From the NCBI GenBank assembly GCA_907163375.1, contig CAJQUW010007764.1, positions 62,001 to 126,000 on the forward strand: a stretch of DNA of 64,000 nucleotides. The letters run 5' to 3'. The notes under the pieces are model-generated. The model was given only the letters and a program-made list of their open reading frames with translations, was not told the DNA's origin and did not search any database. Made by a program: the position numbers and the translations under genes. This document shows, piece after piece, positions 10,191 to 22,318 of this stretch; the first letter of the stretch is position 1, and each line of letters opens with the position of its first letter. This DNA is from Prostheceraeus crozeri. Its lineage: Eukaryota > Platyhelminthes > Polycladida > Euryleptidae.

Positions 10191-11656
10191 TTATTCTGTC
10201 AGCAGAGGTTCATTAACTTCTGTTTCTTTCTGTTCATTGGTAGACTCCATATTTGGTTTATTAGGAGAATCGTTCATAGTCACATGAGAACACTCAATGT
10301 TGCCAACTGAATTATCTGAATCTTCGTCCAGCGTCTCGGGAGGTTCCAACAGATTAAAGGTTTCATCATCGTCTTTAGAAGAGTCCTCATCGCTGGAAGA
10401 TTTGCTGACAGTCTGAGGAGTTTCTGTCTGTTTCAGACATACTACTCTCTGTCCAGAATCTGGCACTAAAGTAACATGCAAGGAGGAAATATCCTGAGGT
10501 AACTTTAATGACGCTGTCTCTATTTTCTGCCTCCACGGACGATGACTTGGTGAAGAACCCATTTTATTATTGAAATGAGGATTTACAAAGAATGATGGGT
10601 CCGTGTTATCAACGGTATGATCACTAGCTGCCCCTCTCAGTTTCACTCTTGGATTTCGTATCACGTGATCTCTCGCACTAGCCGCCAATGCATTTGCACC
10701 TAATCTTTGAGGATCGATGTCTGCTTGTCTGTCCATCCTACCTAGTGATAGCCATGTCTCTTTGGAGCCGTGTCCAACTGTCTCCTCACAATGGTTTTCA
10801 ACCACTGCAGAACATTGCATTTTTTGATACTTTGTTGTAGCACTGACGCGATAGGCTGGGAGTCTTCGTTGTTCAAATGACAGCTCTCCCCTTTCTACGT
10901 CATTGTTGACGTCACTGGAATTAGAAGCATGTGCTTTGGAAGCATTTTGATATCGCAGAAGATCACGATAAAGAAAGTTCAGATCGTGGCGTCCAGTTGT
11001 CAATGCAATCAATTCAAGACCGCGTGGGTCTCTGAGAAGCCGAGGATCCAATGGAATCGATGCGTTCTCTCGTCGACGCCGATTGGACGAATCGTCTTCG
11101 TTGTCGTCATCATCGTCATCATCATCATCATCGTCATAATCATCATCAGAATTCTCATCAAATAAGTCATCTGGATTCATATTCACACTGGTTTCCCCGT
11201 ACATGTCACCGTTTTTACTACCAGCACCGAAGATAAACACTGTATTCTTCTTCTTGCAGAAGACAAGGATTGCAGCAGTGATAGACATGGTAATAAAAAG
11301 GAAGATTGAACCAATGACGATCGCTCCTGTGATTGGACGATCAAGACCTTTCTCCGAATTCCGTTCTCCTGATCCCCCGTTCCCCTGCGGAGGGGAGATA
11401 TGATGCGGCGCTCCAATCATCGCATTACCACTCCGTTTCGCACTTTGACGATTGTAACCGGTGGAATGCATGGGGTGATGAAGGCGAGGAGTTCGAATAG
11501 TGTTGCCGGCAGATTTTGGAGTTGGATTTTGAATTAGATTTGGCTTGATGGACGTGATGGGAGCCATGGTCGTCTTGGATGAAAGGTTTTGATGATCCAT
11601 CAAAGTTGCTGCCAAATATGTTAATAAGGTTGCGTTTTCCATCTTCAAATATTCAT
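10191..11656 (-). CDS. Unrecognised single-pass membrane protein, terminal exon
   Basis: About 483-488 residues are open, from a 3' splice site at 11657 (or from the ATG at 11642-11640, MENATLLTYL) to a TAA at 10191. Composition and balanced codon use differ from the AT-rich flanks, as expected for coding. Counting from the longest open frame (Met at 11687): residues 16-118 are Ser/Thr/Pro/Asn-rich with NAT and NLS N-glycosylation sites; 119-144 form one hydrophobic segment (AIVIGSIFLFITMSITAAIL) stopped by CKKK; 173-199 are an Asp tract encoded by a GAY triplet repeat. The remaining 300 residues are polar, with a second acidic stretch (SSSDEDSSKDDDE), and end in NEPLLTE. This suggests a type I or III plasma-membrane protein with a long acidic cytoplasmic tail. 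No signal peptide is seen, so upstream exons probably supply it. No family is recognised, and no poly(A) signal is seen downstream. Confidence 0.7.
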
Positions 11657-11676
11657 CTGGAAAGAAAGGAGAACAG
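11657..11676 (-). promoter_or_regulatory. 3' splice site of the membrane-protein exon
   Basis: On the minus strand, CTGTTCTCCTTTCTTTCCAG lies directly before the in-frame codons leading to MENATLL. A long pyrimidine tract ending in CAG is the standard acceptor. It implies that the gene has exons to the right, beyond 11676, which I could not identify. Confidence 0.6.
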
Positions 11677-11796
11677 CTTTGAAACAAGGATGGAGGGAAA
11701 AATAAACACCAATGAAATTATTTTGAATGAATAATTCCTACAAGACGCCCAGTTAAACTTTTTGATACAAAGGTTACCGATTCTTATGCGGGCATA

Positions 11797-11965
11797 GTTC
11801 GGCATCAGAACGAGTTTTTGCAGGGAACGACACAAAATATAAGATTTTCACAGATTGCATTCGCCCTATGACTATCAATGGGCACTCTGCGCTTGTGCCG
11901 AGTTTCTTCTGGTTCCCTTTCTAGTCAGACAGAATCAAGAATATTTGTAATAGTTGCGACACTAA
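11797..11965 (+). repeat. Decayed copy of the AGTCCGGCAGCC MITE family
   Basis: Matches the left arm of the element at 37637-38292 (CAGAACGAGTTTTTGCAGGG, ATTTTCACAGA, GCCGAGTTTCTTCTGGTTCC, GTCAGACAGAATCAA). Only one arm is present, and it lies in the presumed intron or upstream region of the membrane-protein gene. Confidence 0.65.
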
Positions 11966-12028
11966 TTTCTTGTGACATTTTAGCTCCTATCTGTTTCTGA
12001 TTAGTAACCATAATTTTGTAAAATTTGG

Positions 12029-12306
12029 CCCATAGAGTGGGCATATTAGGTAGAGTAGCAACTCAGCACTCATCAAATCCCCAATGTGCATATAGTTTCG
12101 GCGGCTTTATTGAGTGAACTCTAGATGAACACATTTGGGTATTGTTACCAAATGTGATCAAGATATGCAAATTTTTGCAGCTTTTAAGAAGCTGCCACAT
12201 AATTGACTGATCATGGTAGTAGTGTAGAGGGAATGACGATATTTTGCAAATACTCCGTGTCATGACAGCGTTGGATAGACAATGTTTGTTAAATTAGCAA
12301 TTCGAT
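12029..12306 (+). repeat. Interspersed repeat R2, copy i (5' part)
   Basis: Begins CCCATAGAGT, then ATTAGGTAGAGTAGCAACTC and ATCCCCAATGTG. The same order is found at 12763, 45369 and 56145. It stops after the TTAGCAATTCGATG block, so it is truncated. Confidence 0.75.
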
Positions 12307-12762
12307 GTTGTTATTATTTTCATGTACTCGACAATTGTACTTTTGAAAAAATCGAAAAGTATGTTTTTAAAAAATCTACGAATTCCTGAGAGATTCTTTC
12401 GAAATTAAGCATCTAGATCAACTCAAATAACTTAAAGATCATTGGCCAAGTACAAATGAATTTTTATTTATCATGTTCACTCATCCACACGGGTAATTAT
12501 GCAATTGTTATGAAAAGAACAGCAATATACTTCATGCACTACTTATAGAAACTTTAAAAGTAATGCAATCAGTTTTGTGCTACAAATATAGTGGATCCTA
12601 AGTCACAAAAAGGACAGATTATCTAGACTCACAATGTATTTGGTGCATTCATTCATTTGGATGCAGTCTCCACACAATATTCAACTAAGATAGTGGCAGT
12701 ATGTAATTTGCATGTACTTTCAAAAAATCTGCATTTGAGTTGTATTCAGAGCTGCTAAATTA
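12307..12762. other. No gene seen
   Basis: AT-rich spacer between two R2 copies; nothing recognisable. Confidence 0.4.
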
Positions 12763-13590
12763 TCCCATAGAGTAAGTATATTAGGTAGTGTAGCAGCTCA
12801 GTATTAATTAAGTCCCCAATGTGCTTACAGTTTTGGTTTTATTAAATGAACGCGAGGTGAAACACAATACCACATGTGAGATATGCGAATTTTCACATTT
12901 TTGGAAAATCTAGCACGCAATTGACTGATCATGATAGCAATACAAAAGGAATAATAGTATTTTACACATCCCCGTGTCATGACGGCCTTGGAGAGATAAT
13001 GCAGCTTGCCAAACAAGCAACTCGATGGTTTACTCTTAGTTTAAGAGTCATCTTTATTAATAATAGTAATTTCTTAATTAAGCATATTCATATAACAAAA
13101 ATACCTGCCACTGAAAGAGAAAAAATATATCACAATCAAAGACATCATAATTAACTTCCATGTATGTAAATGGTTTGCACTGCTATTTAGATTCAAGAAA
13201 TGGAACATAAATTCAATGAATCATAAAATCCTGCCGATGACAATTGAATTAAAGGCTTGAAATTTCAGCAAGAAGCACAATAAGATCCTAAATTTCCATG
13301 AAGACTTGCATTATAATGTGGTTCATGAAATTTCCCTGATAATCAGCTTAATTTCCGCTTAATTAAGACTTTAATTCATTTTGATATCCAACAAGTTTCG
13401 TACTACTTATATAGTGTCTTCACGTCGGTAGTATGTAAACACATCAACAATTTGCCGTAATTTAGCTTTTTTAAAAACTGCTCAAATAATTTTTTGCCCC
13501 GTAGGAACGTAATCACCGCAGAAAAACTGAACTTTTTCATATAAGAAAATTCACTGCATACCCTTTTTTGTTCGACACTCGAACTACTAT
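12763..13590 (+). repeat. Interspersed repeat R2, copy ii (longest copy)
   Basis: About 830 bp. It runs from CCCATAGAGTAAGTATATTA through ATCCCCAATGTG-like, GATCATGATAGCAAT, CCTGCCACTG, CATGAAGACTTGCATTATAA and TTTCGTACTACTTATATAG to CTGCATACCC. All these blocks recur in order in copies iii and iv and, inverted, in copy v. There is no shared long frame, so the family looks non-autonomous. Class unknown. Confidence 0.8.
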
Positions 13591-14429
13591 ACTTACTCCA
13601 TGAACTATCCCAATGTAGCCAGACATACAGCTCCCGCCAATGGTATACGGACATCAGCCAAATCATAGGCAACTTACCTTCTTGCAAAATACGCATCCTA
13701 ATCTACAAAAATGTAATTTCTCACTGCATTGATAATTCATAGGCAATTCAATCATTTTTGGCAAATGAATCATCGATGTAGTTTGGCTCATGTTCGGATG
13801 CAAGTGGTGGGGCTGCACTCCCAATGCTGCCGTAAGAATTTCATTTCCGGGGGGACAACAAATGTGGCTTAATTAATATAACCCTATACTTAATAATGTC
13901 GTAAATTAGAAGAAGCCCTAACATTCATTCACATCTAATTTCATTATGATCTGATTTTGTCTTTTATTGATCATTCATGACACACGATTAACATAAAATG
14001 ATACAGTATATACAAGTTAATTTATAATATATTCTGATGTAGCCTTTAGATTGATACTGATTACATAAGACATATTACATTAGACTGATACTGACAGTCA
14101 TAAATGGCCTCTACTTGTGGGTGTTGCAGAATCGTGTCATGTCCTTGCTGCAAGCCATATCGAGACGTCCGTGACAGCACAAGTAGCATCGGCGCCTGAC
14201 CGACTACCTGACTTACAGAAATGAACATTTCTCGTGATCGTTGTGCAACAGACGATATGCGAAAATTGACCAAGCGCGCTACTGTAGGATTTCAGATTCT
14301 CACATTAAAAAATTGATAATTCGACATGCTAATATACCCCCGTATAAAACACAAAGAAAACACCGCTCAGATTTCATTTCGGGGGGGGGAGACATGTCTC
14401 CCTTGTCCCCCCTTGGCTGCGCCTCTGGC
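13591..14429. other. No gene seen
   Basis: Spacer with a G-run (GGGGGG) at about 13850 and another at about 14384. No coding frame or RNA gene is supported. Confidence 0.4.
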
Positions 14430-14575
14430 CGTAAGATGTCTTCATGAGATAGCTGATGAAAATGCATTGTTTATCAAAGTTATGTACTATCCATTTCCAT
14501 TTAAAACATCAATATTGTGGAAAAAATGGAATTCAAGCTTTGAATTACTTTCTATACCAACAGGATGATCGGGAT
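14430..14575 (+). repeat. Repeat shared with 18350-18490
   Basis: The blocks GCATTGTTTATCAAAGT, ATAGCTGAT and a GGAAT..AGCTTTGAA segment occur in the same order and spacing at 18350-18490. A diverged interspersed repeat of unknown family. Confidence 0.6.
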
Positions 14576-14724
14576 TGTAAGCTGTCCCCCCGGGTTTCCG
14601 AGCTTAAAATATTCCGGGTAAAATAGAGTTGACATGCACGTAGTTCTGAAAATGCTGGCTTAAAATGTCTGATTAGGCATCAAGCTTTGCCATGCAAAAA
14701 ATCGAACACTGTTAAAGTCCTGTC

Positions 14725-14830
14725 AGTCCGGCAGCCAGAACGAATTTCTGCAGGGAACGAGGCCGAAAGTTAGACTTTCACAGAATGATGTACACCCTCT
14801 GCCTACTACGAATGTGACCGTTTCAATAAG
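14725..14830 (+). repeat. AGTCCGGCAGCC MITE, left-arm copy
   Basis: Starts AGTCCGGCAGCCAGAACGA and continues TTTCTGCAGGGAACGAGGCC and GATGTACACCCT, as in the arm of the element at 37637. The rest of the element is missing. Confidence 0.75.
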
Positions 14831-17244
14831 TCAGCGATTTAAGAGTTGTAAAGCGTTTGTGACGCTTTAATAGATGAAGTCGAACTGCCATCAAAATAGG
14901 ATTCTCTTGTGCATTGATAACTTTCAGACGTCAATAAAATTTACAATAATCATCAGTTTCAATTCTCAAATGTGTACTTAATTCTCAAAACTTGAAGAAA
15001 TTGTTATACAAAGTGCAATAATCTGACAGAATCTTGTCCCCGTTTGAAAATTTCATTTCTACTGTTGAAAGAGAAATGATAAAGTCTAGAATATTCCATC
15101 ATCCATTCAAATTGCCTCATGGCACGAACAAAAGTGTTCCCAACAGATTTATACAAGTCAGAAAATGCTGATGATAGAGTTTTGAAAGACAAAGTCTGAA
15201 TTCTGATACCGGAAATGGAGGAATTTTTGAACATCATAGAAAATCCTTACAGGATTTTTATAGATATTAGTCAAATTGGATCTGATGTAGGTTAGTTATC
15301 CCAGACTTTGCATAATCAGTCCAATGATGCCTGTAACAACACCCTACAAATGGTTAATCTTCTTCTGTAAAACATAGGACGAATATATACCGTGGGCTTT
15401 GTTAACTGAATCTGGTGGATGTGCAATGGATGTGGTTATCACTCATGATTTTGGTAGAACCATTGCTTTGAGTACTAAATTCCATCTTCAATTTTTAATG
15501 TTCTGACCACTCAGTAAAAAGTGGATTGTCGAGCCGACACCGATGGGTTGTCAGAGACAAAGTTTGAAAACTTAAAATGGTTGTCTATTTTCACTAGAAA
15601 TAAAATCTCATGCAAAATTTTCTACGTTTTTTTATTTTTATGCCCAATACATAATTTTTTGTTTGCATCAAAAGGAGAACGAATACCTAGACAGGTAGAG
15701 TGAGACGGCATAATTGTGAGTAAAATCTTCTTGTATTGAGCATAATACAGCATAATACATTGCCCAGGACCTAGTCGGGTAAAAAGATTTGTCTTACATG
15801 TCATTCAAACTTTGACTGCTTCTTCAACTGTTTCCAAGACCTCCCTCTTTTTCACTGTATGTAAGAGGTAAATTCATCTCATTCAACTAACTACTCAACC
15901 TTGGCTGCCAATCATTCTTTGAAGACCCAAATCTGAAACAAAAAGCGCCAATTCTACAATCTCATTACAAGATTAATGAGATGAATTATACTTATGTATC
16001 GCTTGTACGATTATGCAAATTGGTCATGAAGTTCCAAAAGGATTCCATTGCAAAAACTCGGCAGCCCTCCTAATTTACGTTACATTTTAGGATAAATCAC
16101 ATTAGTTTCTATTTTTGGCATTTGCTCAAATCATGCCACCTCCTCATAAAACTGCGATTAAAAATTCTAACTTGAACATTTCCAATGATTTATAGCCTGT
16201 CGGAATGCAGTCTTGATTTCAATCATTTCTAATTTCTTACTTAATTTGTACTTCTCGTCAGACTACCTTCAATTTCTAACGTTTTTCTCAGCGTTTATGA
16301 GCTTTTAATTTCGTAAATTAATTGTTGATAATTAATCAAATTTATCCTTCACTTCTTCATGAAGCATAATTCATCTTCACTTTCATTTTTTCCAAGATAA
16401 ACGACAAGTTTGCGTGAGTTGTATTGTAAGTGAGGATAAAAGAGACTTGTCTGCTTTAGAACATCTCTGATTAACATTTTGCATCGCCTGATTTTCTCAA
16501 GCATTAATCTTCGCGACACAATAGATGAATTGACGCTGTCTGATCGAAAATTCACAACGTTAGAAAGATTCACATGAATTCTTTCATCTTCTGATAACTG
16601 AGAATAACAGAGAATTCGAAAAAAGTGATTTTATGATTCAAATGCGATCTTTATTAAATAATGAGTGTCTGAGGCCTACTAGCTTCTAATTAACAACATA
16701 ATCTCATAATCTGAGGATTTATGGCTACGGGACAGTACTCAGACGGAAAGGGCACCTTTGTCGTATTTTTTACTGAAAGAGCATCTTGTCAGCTAAGTGA
16801 ACAGACTTTCTAAAAATTCACACGCTGCAAAAACGTCTGTGACTGTATTCTACTAGTCATGCTGATTAACACGCCTCGAAGAATGCTCCTGCTCTTTTTG
16901 TGAGCAAAACATATTAATGTAGTTTCCGCTAATATTCGTAATTTTTGAGATATTCCGCAGAATTCTGTTTTAGAGAAATATTTTGATATGTATTTTGACG
17001 AAACTTCATGGCATGTTTAACCCATCAGGAAGACAATTATAGTTTTATTACTTTATGCATCATTTTTGTACTATTAACGTATATACTTAAGGTTTGAAAT
17101 ATGTTTATGATCTTTTTGTCACACGAATCTGTGCTATCGAATGATCAAAGGTGGGTCCCTAGTAAAGGAATATAACTGCAATTTTTCGAATAAACCTTGC
17201 GTTATTGAATTATTAGTTGCAGGAGCCTAGAACTGCAATTTTGT
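14831..17244. other. No assured gene
   Basis: AT-rich. Two minus-strand frames (15004-15237 and 16349-16573, 77 and 74 residues) have fairly even composition but no recognised motif or convincing splice borders, so they are not called. Confidence 0.4.
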
Positions 17245-17690
17245 TGCTTGCACAGATTGACTCAAAAACAAAACAAGTTGACTCAAAAAAATTTTTATAT
17301 GAGAAGATTTATTCTTTTCTGTGGAGGCAACGTTTCTGCTGTCCAAGAAATTATTTGAGCAGTTTTTAAAAATCATGTGTTTATATGCTACCAAGATGAA
17401 GCCATATAATAAGTAGTATAAAACCAATTGGATATCAAGAGGAATGCACATTTGCTAACTAGCATTTTAATTAAGCGGAAATTAAGCTGATTATCAAAGG
17501 AAATTCATGAACTGCATTATAATGCAAGTTTTCATGAAAACGTCGAGATCCCATTGTGCTTTCTTGGCTAAAATTTCAAGTTTTAAATTCCATTTTCATC
17601 GACATGATTTTCTAATTCACTCTAATCTGAATAGCAATGTGGACCCATTTACATCTTTTAAAGTTATGCATGAAAATTGCTGCTTTCCCG
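17245..17690 (-). repeat. Interspersed repeat R2, copy v (inverted)
   Basis: Reverse complement of the 3' half of R2: AATTATTTGAGCAGTTTTT, GGATATCAAGAGGAATG, TTAATTAAGCGGAAATTAAG, TTGTGCTTTCTTGGCTAAAA and GGACCCATTTACATCTTT all match copies ii and iv when complemented. Confidence 0.75.
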
Positions 17691-17949
17691 CACTCAGGAT
17701 TTAGTTGTAGGAATGATTGATAGAGGCTACGTTTCCAGTCACAGATGAAATAAAAAGGACTTCTACAAGACTGAGGTCATAATCATAGCTTCCAAAAGGT
17801 TTCCAAATAACTCCTTTTGGCACAGCAAAGCCGCATGTCAAATCAACTTCCACTATTTGACTCATAATCTAGCGTCAAGATGACATTCAAAAAATGTCGA
17901 TCTGTGAAGAGGAGTAGACTACAATTACGCAATTCAATGCCTCCGGCTT

Positions 17950-18290
17950 TCACAAGGTCAAAAAGATATTTCTATGCGCCCTGCTCCTGGCACCACCATA
18001 AAAATGGCTTGCCGGCTGGGAATCGAACCCAGTCCTCGAACTGCTACTGCGGCAGGAAGATTACCAAGATCAGCGAAGCACACCCTCCATGACCAGCCGC
18101 AGGATGTCATAATGCTCGCTTAGAGGTTGCCTGTTGCTGGCACGATCATGGAGGTGTGTATTTCGCTGGTCTTGGTGATCAGCAGATCGCGTTAGCAGTT
18201 CGAGGACTGGGTTCGATTCCCAGCCGGCAAGTCATTTTTATGATAGTGCCAAGAGAAGGGCGCATAGAAATATCTTTTCGAACTCATGAA
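17950..18290. repeat. Foldback of two tRNA-like SINE arms
   Basis: Two inverted arms (17950-18090 and 18147-18290) each hold a tRNA-like B box: the right arm reads CTGGGTTCGATTCCCAG, a perfect 5-bp T stem with a 7-base loop. Upstream GCTGGTCTTGGTGATC resembles an A box. No matching 5' acceptor stem is found, so it is not a tRNA gene but a tRNA-derived SINE, present twice tail to tail. Each arm also carries outer flank shared with the other (CTATGCGCCC). Confidence 0.65.
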
Positions 18291-18349
18291 AGCAAGAGGC
18301 ACTGAATTGCGTAATCGATTCTCCGAGGTCGCTTGGGCACAGCTGCTAC

Positions 18350-18490
18350 TGATTGTCATAAGACGTTTTCATGCAATAGCTGATCAAAAGGCATTGTTTA
18401 TCAAAGTCCAGCAGATACTCAAGATATCAATTATTTTGAAAAAAGTGGAATCGAAACTTTGAATGGCTATTTATAGCAACAAGATGACCG
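18350..18490 (+). repeat. Repeat shared with 14430-14575
   Basis: Second copy of the block described at 14430-14575; it contains GCATTGTTTATCAAAGTCCA and ends near ACAAGATGACCG. Confidence 0.6.
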
Positions 18491-20719
18491 AGTTTATGCC
18501 AACATTGGAATGAGTATGCGCCAATTGTGTTCAGCAGCTAAGTGTTCTCCTTTTCATTTGATTTTAGTTTTTCTTTGTGTGTGTTTGCAGTCAGACTAGA
18601 GTTATTCCACTGGTAAATTGCAACCCAGTACTACCTGTTTCAATTGTTTTATGTCAGTCAGATCAAAGGTATCAAATTGCTCAAGCTACTGGTACAGCAA
18701 AGTAACCCAGTAATTTCTGTCGCCTCTACCTTTCATTTCTATGTTTATACATTACTATGTTTGTAATTCTTGAGATATTTTGAATTGTGCAGTATAGATT
18801 CACTTGCCTGAAGATGATCGAAATGAAAAGTATGATCGCAAAGTATACAAAAAGAAGAGATTATATTTTGAATATCGAACAAAACTTGGTTCTTCCCAAC
18901 TCAATGTAATTATGTCAAACCAAAGCATCTTCACAACAAATGGCAGTTTTTGCTCATAATGGTAGTTCGCTTACCGTCCACCATTCCGGTGGTTACAAGG
19001 CTTTACATTGTGCTTTTTCTCATAACAAGCCCGAAAAATTTCATGCGGCGACTTTTGATACAGATTAACGACTCCCTATTGGTGCTTGCAATTTAGTGCT
19101 CGCTGCTGATGTTAAATAAGAATCCTTGAGATCTTCAGCATCCCTCGGCTAAGCAGACCGCAAATAAAAATGACAAAGTAGGCCTGAAAATTTTCAATGA
19201 TTCGAATATAAAATCGATTATATTCGCGAATCACGACCTGAATCGATTCGAGATTCGATTTGACTCTGCATTTGACGATTCGATAATATAGAAGTTTGAC
19301 AACAACAAATGTAATAAGTAACAATATATTATGCAATATAGGCTATTATAATAATGTCAACAAATTTGCATAACAAATTTAAATGCAATAAAACATGATG
19401 ATATAATATAATGTATTATAATATATTGTTATATAGTGCAAAATAATATAATTAATGCAATATAATATAATATGATATAATATAGTACAATATTATATGA
19501 TTTTTTATTATAATACACTACAGTATTCCAAATAAATCAGGTGATCCTCGTATCCGGAATGGAAGCGTGATGAAAAAATAACCTTCTGCAGATACTAAAT
19601 TGATTTACTACGATAACCAATATTTCGCCTTGCGGCTTTGTCAAGGTTACAGTAAGTAAAGCAGACAGTGGTAAAAGGTTTATTGAATTTGTTGTTGAAT
19701 CCGTTGCCCCTTCCTGCTGCTAATTTTTGTACTATACAGGCATTCATTCACTGCAGCGTTTTCATATTGATTCAGGCAAGGAAACATTTTTTTTCTTGAA
19801 CGGAGTTCATCCACAGGGCCACGGGGGGTTGACTTTGATTTTGACTACCTTCAAAGGGAATCTAAAGTTTGAACGATTTCTGATGAGAAATTAGCAAATC
19901 TATAAATTGGCTATTGCTGTTCTATTGATTGCAGGCTAGGCACCGTTACCTACGTCTATACATCGATCAATTCAAGTATATATTCGATCAATAGTTCGTC
20001 TATTCAGGAAACTGACTCATCCTTACGCATCAATTATAGCAGATGAAATCCTAAGATCTTATGAAACCTTTAATGAACTCCTGACGAACAACAGTCTGAA
20101 AAGCACGTCTTATAGTAGATACAAGCTCGTCGGCAATAGTTTCAATGTTCTAGTCTATTAATGTGATGTAGTGTCGGATGGAGTTTCGGGGTTGCTGACA
20201 TGGAACCTCAGCTCGTTTTCTAGTGTGTGACCAAAACATGAAGACTCCTTTCAAAGTGTTTTATTGATTCAATTACGTCAAGTTTTCTTCTACTTGAACC
20301 TCTGGTTAAGACTATTCACAGGTGATATCCTTCATGGTTACAATATGAATGAAAGCCAATTTTACTAATTCGATAATTGGAAAAACGTTGATGTTACATT
20401 ATCCGAACTTACACATGAACTTTCTGATCCACACTGTACCGCTGTATCAACACGTTAGGCTGTCGCCGCTCGACAGTCTTATGGGTGAAGAGGTCAGAGA
20501 CAGAAAGAGACAGTGTCGGGTAATCTGTAATGGATATCTCATCTACAAGTTGAAGAAGTCTTTCCATTCCTGATAATTTCGCATATATGACGTCATATGC
20601 TATATGTGTAACGAATAGTCAGAATTGTAATCCGCAGTGCTGTACTCATAAATCCTAGTAGGCTAATCCGCTGACTGACTGAATAGGAGCAGTTTTGTTT
20701 CGCATTCAAAGGCTTTTTA
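18491..20719. other. No gene seen; low-complexity DNA
   Basis: Apart from the AT-rich tract at 19375-19505, nothing is recognisable. At 19200-19275 the motif GATTCGA recurs several times in both orientations. Short frames look like chance. Confidence 0.4.
19375..19505. repeat. Degenerate TATAA low-complexity tract
   Basis: More than 130 bp almost entirely of A and T in irregular ATAATATA units. An unstable DNA or microsatellite-like tract. Confidence 0.8.
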
Positions 20720-20721
20720 TA

Positions 20722-21717
20722 GGCTTGGCAACTAAGTTTTGACCGATGGAAAACTGCCTATTTCTCTTTATTGCTTCATAGTATACATTAGATACTTTAC
20801 GAACTCAATACCGGTATCATAGCGAGCATTACAAGACCTGTTTTAGCATGATGCGATATTTTCTTCCATTTTGAAATGGGTTAATTATTGAAATCACAAA
20901 GTATTGTCAGATATCTAATAAATGTATCATTTCAAACTGAAGGCACATAGAATCTCGCGGCATTCTTCATGTTGTGCTGCCCGTCGGTCAACATGTGACA
21001 TCCACTGTTTATTGTGAGGAACTTGACAGGATGACGGCTGCTGTGTACAAGAAAAAACGTCGTGCTGACCTAAGTGGCTCCTGTTTTTTCCAAGACAATG
21101 CTAGACCTCACACTTCAGCTGAAACGAGGAGAAAGTCAGCCGATCTCGGACTTAGTGTGTTGGATCATCCTCCCTATTCGCCGGACTTGTCTCCATGGGA
21201 CTATTATCTGTTTTCCCCGATGAAGAGTTCATTAAAAGGCATGAATTTTAGGAATGCCGATGAAGTGATGAAGGAAGTGAACCGTTGTTTCGATTCGAAA
21301 GACAGATCGATTTTCGCAAAAGCATTCAATTTACTGCCAAGTAGATGGCAAAGGTGCATCGATGCCGATGGAAATTGTTTCCAACACCTGGCACAAAATG
21401 ATGAGTAAATTACAACGGCTTGCTTTTTTAGATTTTTTTGCTTTCTCTCTGCTAGAAACGTGGGTCTTAATAGAATTGATAAATAAATTAATGAATAAAT
21501 TATTCAACTAAAAAATGTATAAAAATATCATTACTCATAATCATCAACAGATGTAAAAATCTCGATGCGAGGGGGAGGAATGGCCCATCAGATTGAAATG
21601 AGGATTATAGTGTATGCGCTGTGGTAGGTATTGCTTTATTAAAATATGTAATTCATACGATTTGTTGATGAAAAAATATAGTCATTTTTGCATCGGTCAA
21701 AACTTTGTTCCCAACCC
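20722..21717 (+). mobile_element. Mariner element, internally deleted
   Basis: Inverted ends (left from 20722, GGCTTGGCAACTAAGTTTTG; right complement GGGTTGGGAACAAAGTTTTG) enclose 996 bp, with a TA dinucleotide on each side (20720-20721, 21718-21719). Mariner elements duplicate TA and carry inverted repeats of about 30 bp. The usual length is near 1.3 kb, so the 5' part of the transposase gene is missing. Confidence 0.85.
20944..21408 (+). pseudogene. Mariner transposase, C-terminal part
   Basis: Open from HIESRGILHVVLPVGQ to a stop at 21406-21408. It holds the second catalytic Asp in FFQDNARPHTS and the third in YSPDLSPWDYYLF, followed by the usual mariner tail (LPSRWQRCIDADGNCF). The spacing fits the D34D signature of mariner. 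The N-terminal helix-turn-helix and the first Asp are lost with the deletion, so it cannot act. In intact relatives this enzyme cuts and pastes the element at TA sites. Confidence 0.9.
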
Positions 21718-22318
21718 TATATATGCCATGAAATTATTATCATTATGCTATAATGCTTTTATATAATTATGCACATATGTAATTGGATCAGGTTTTCGAT
21801 CAGACCTGCTGAGTAGTCAATCCTGCTAACACGAAGAACAGGTGCACCTCCGTAATAAGTGTGTTGTTACTCAGACACAGGTAGAAGAAGATAGTCTGAT
21901 GGCCTGTTTCAATGGCAAGACCACAGAATTTGATTGTTTAAGCGCATCACTTTGTTAGAAGTGCAAACTGATTGAAAACGATGGCACAAGCAGGAACTTA
22001 CTAAGTGGGCAAAAGGCAATTTCTAATGCCTTGCAGAGATAGGATAGAGATGAGGATAGAATAGTTGTGCGTCGCTTGCGGATTGCTGTGATTGAAATGA
22101 TCCGATCGCCACGATTCCTTCAGATTCGAAGAATTCAGATCATTGCGCAAACGTTTTATCCAACATTATCCGATCGTTATTAAAAAAGTTAGCAGGCGCA
22201 CGAAGAAACGTTCCCAAACTTCTCTGTAGAACTTGACATCGACTGTGTCTCTTGGCTGTGTGATCCGGTTGATAACAGTCACTGAAACTTCGATTAATTT
22301 GGCGTGTTTAATGTTGAA

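Noticed and set aside
18147-18225. tRNA gene
   Set aside because: The T arm is perfect, but no acceptor stem or clean D and anticodon arms fit; it is SINE-like and duplicated in inverted form.
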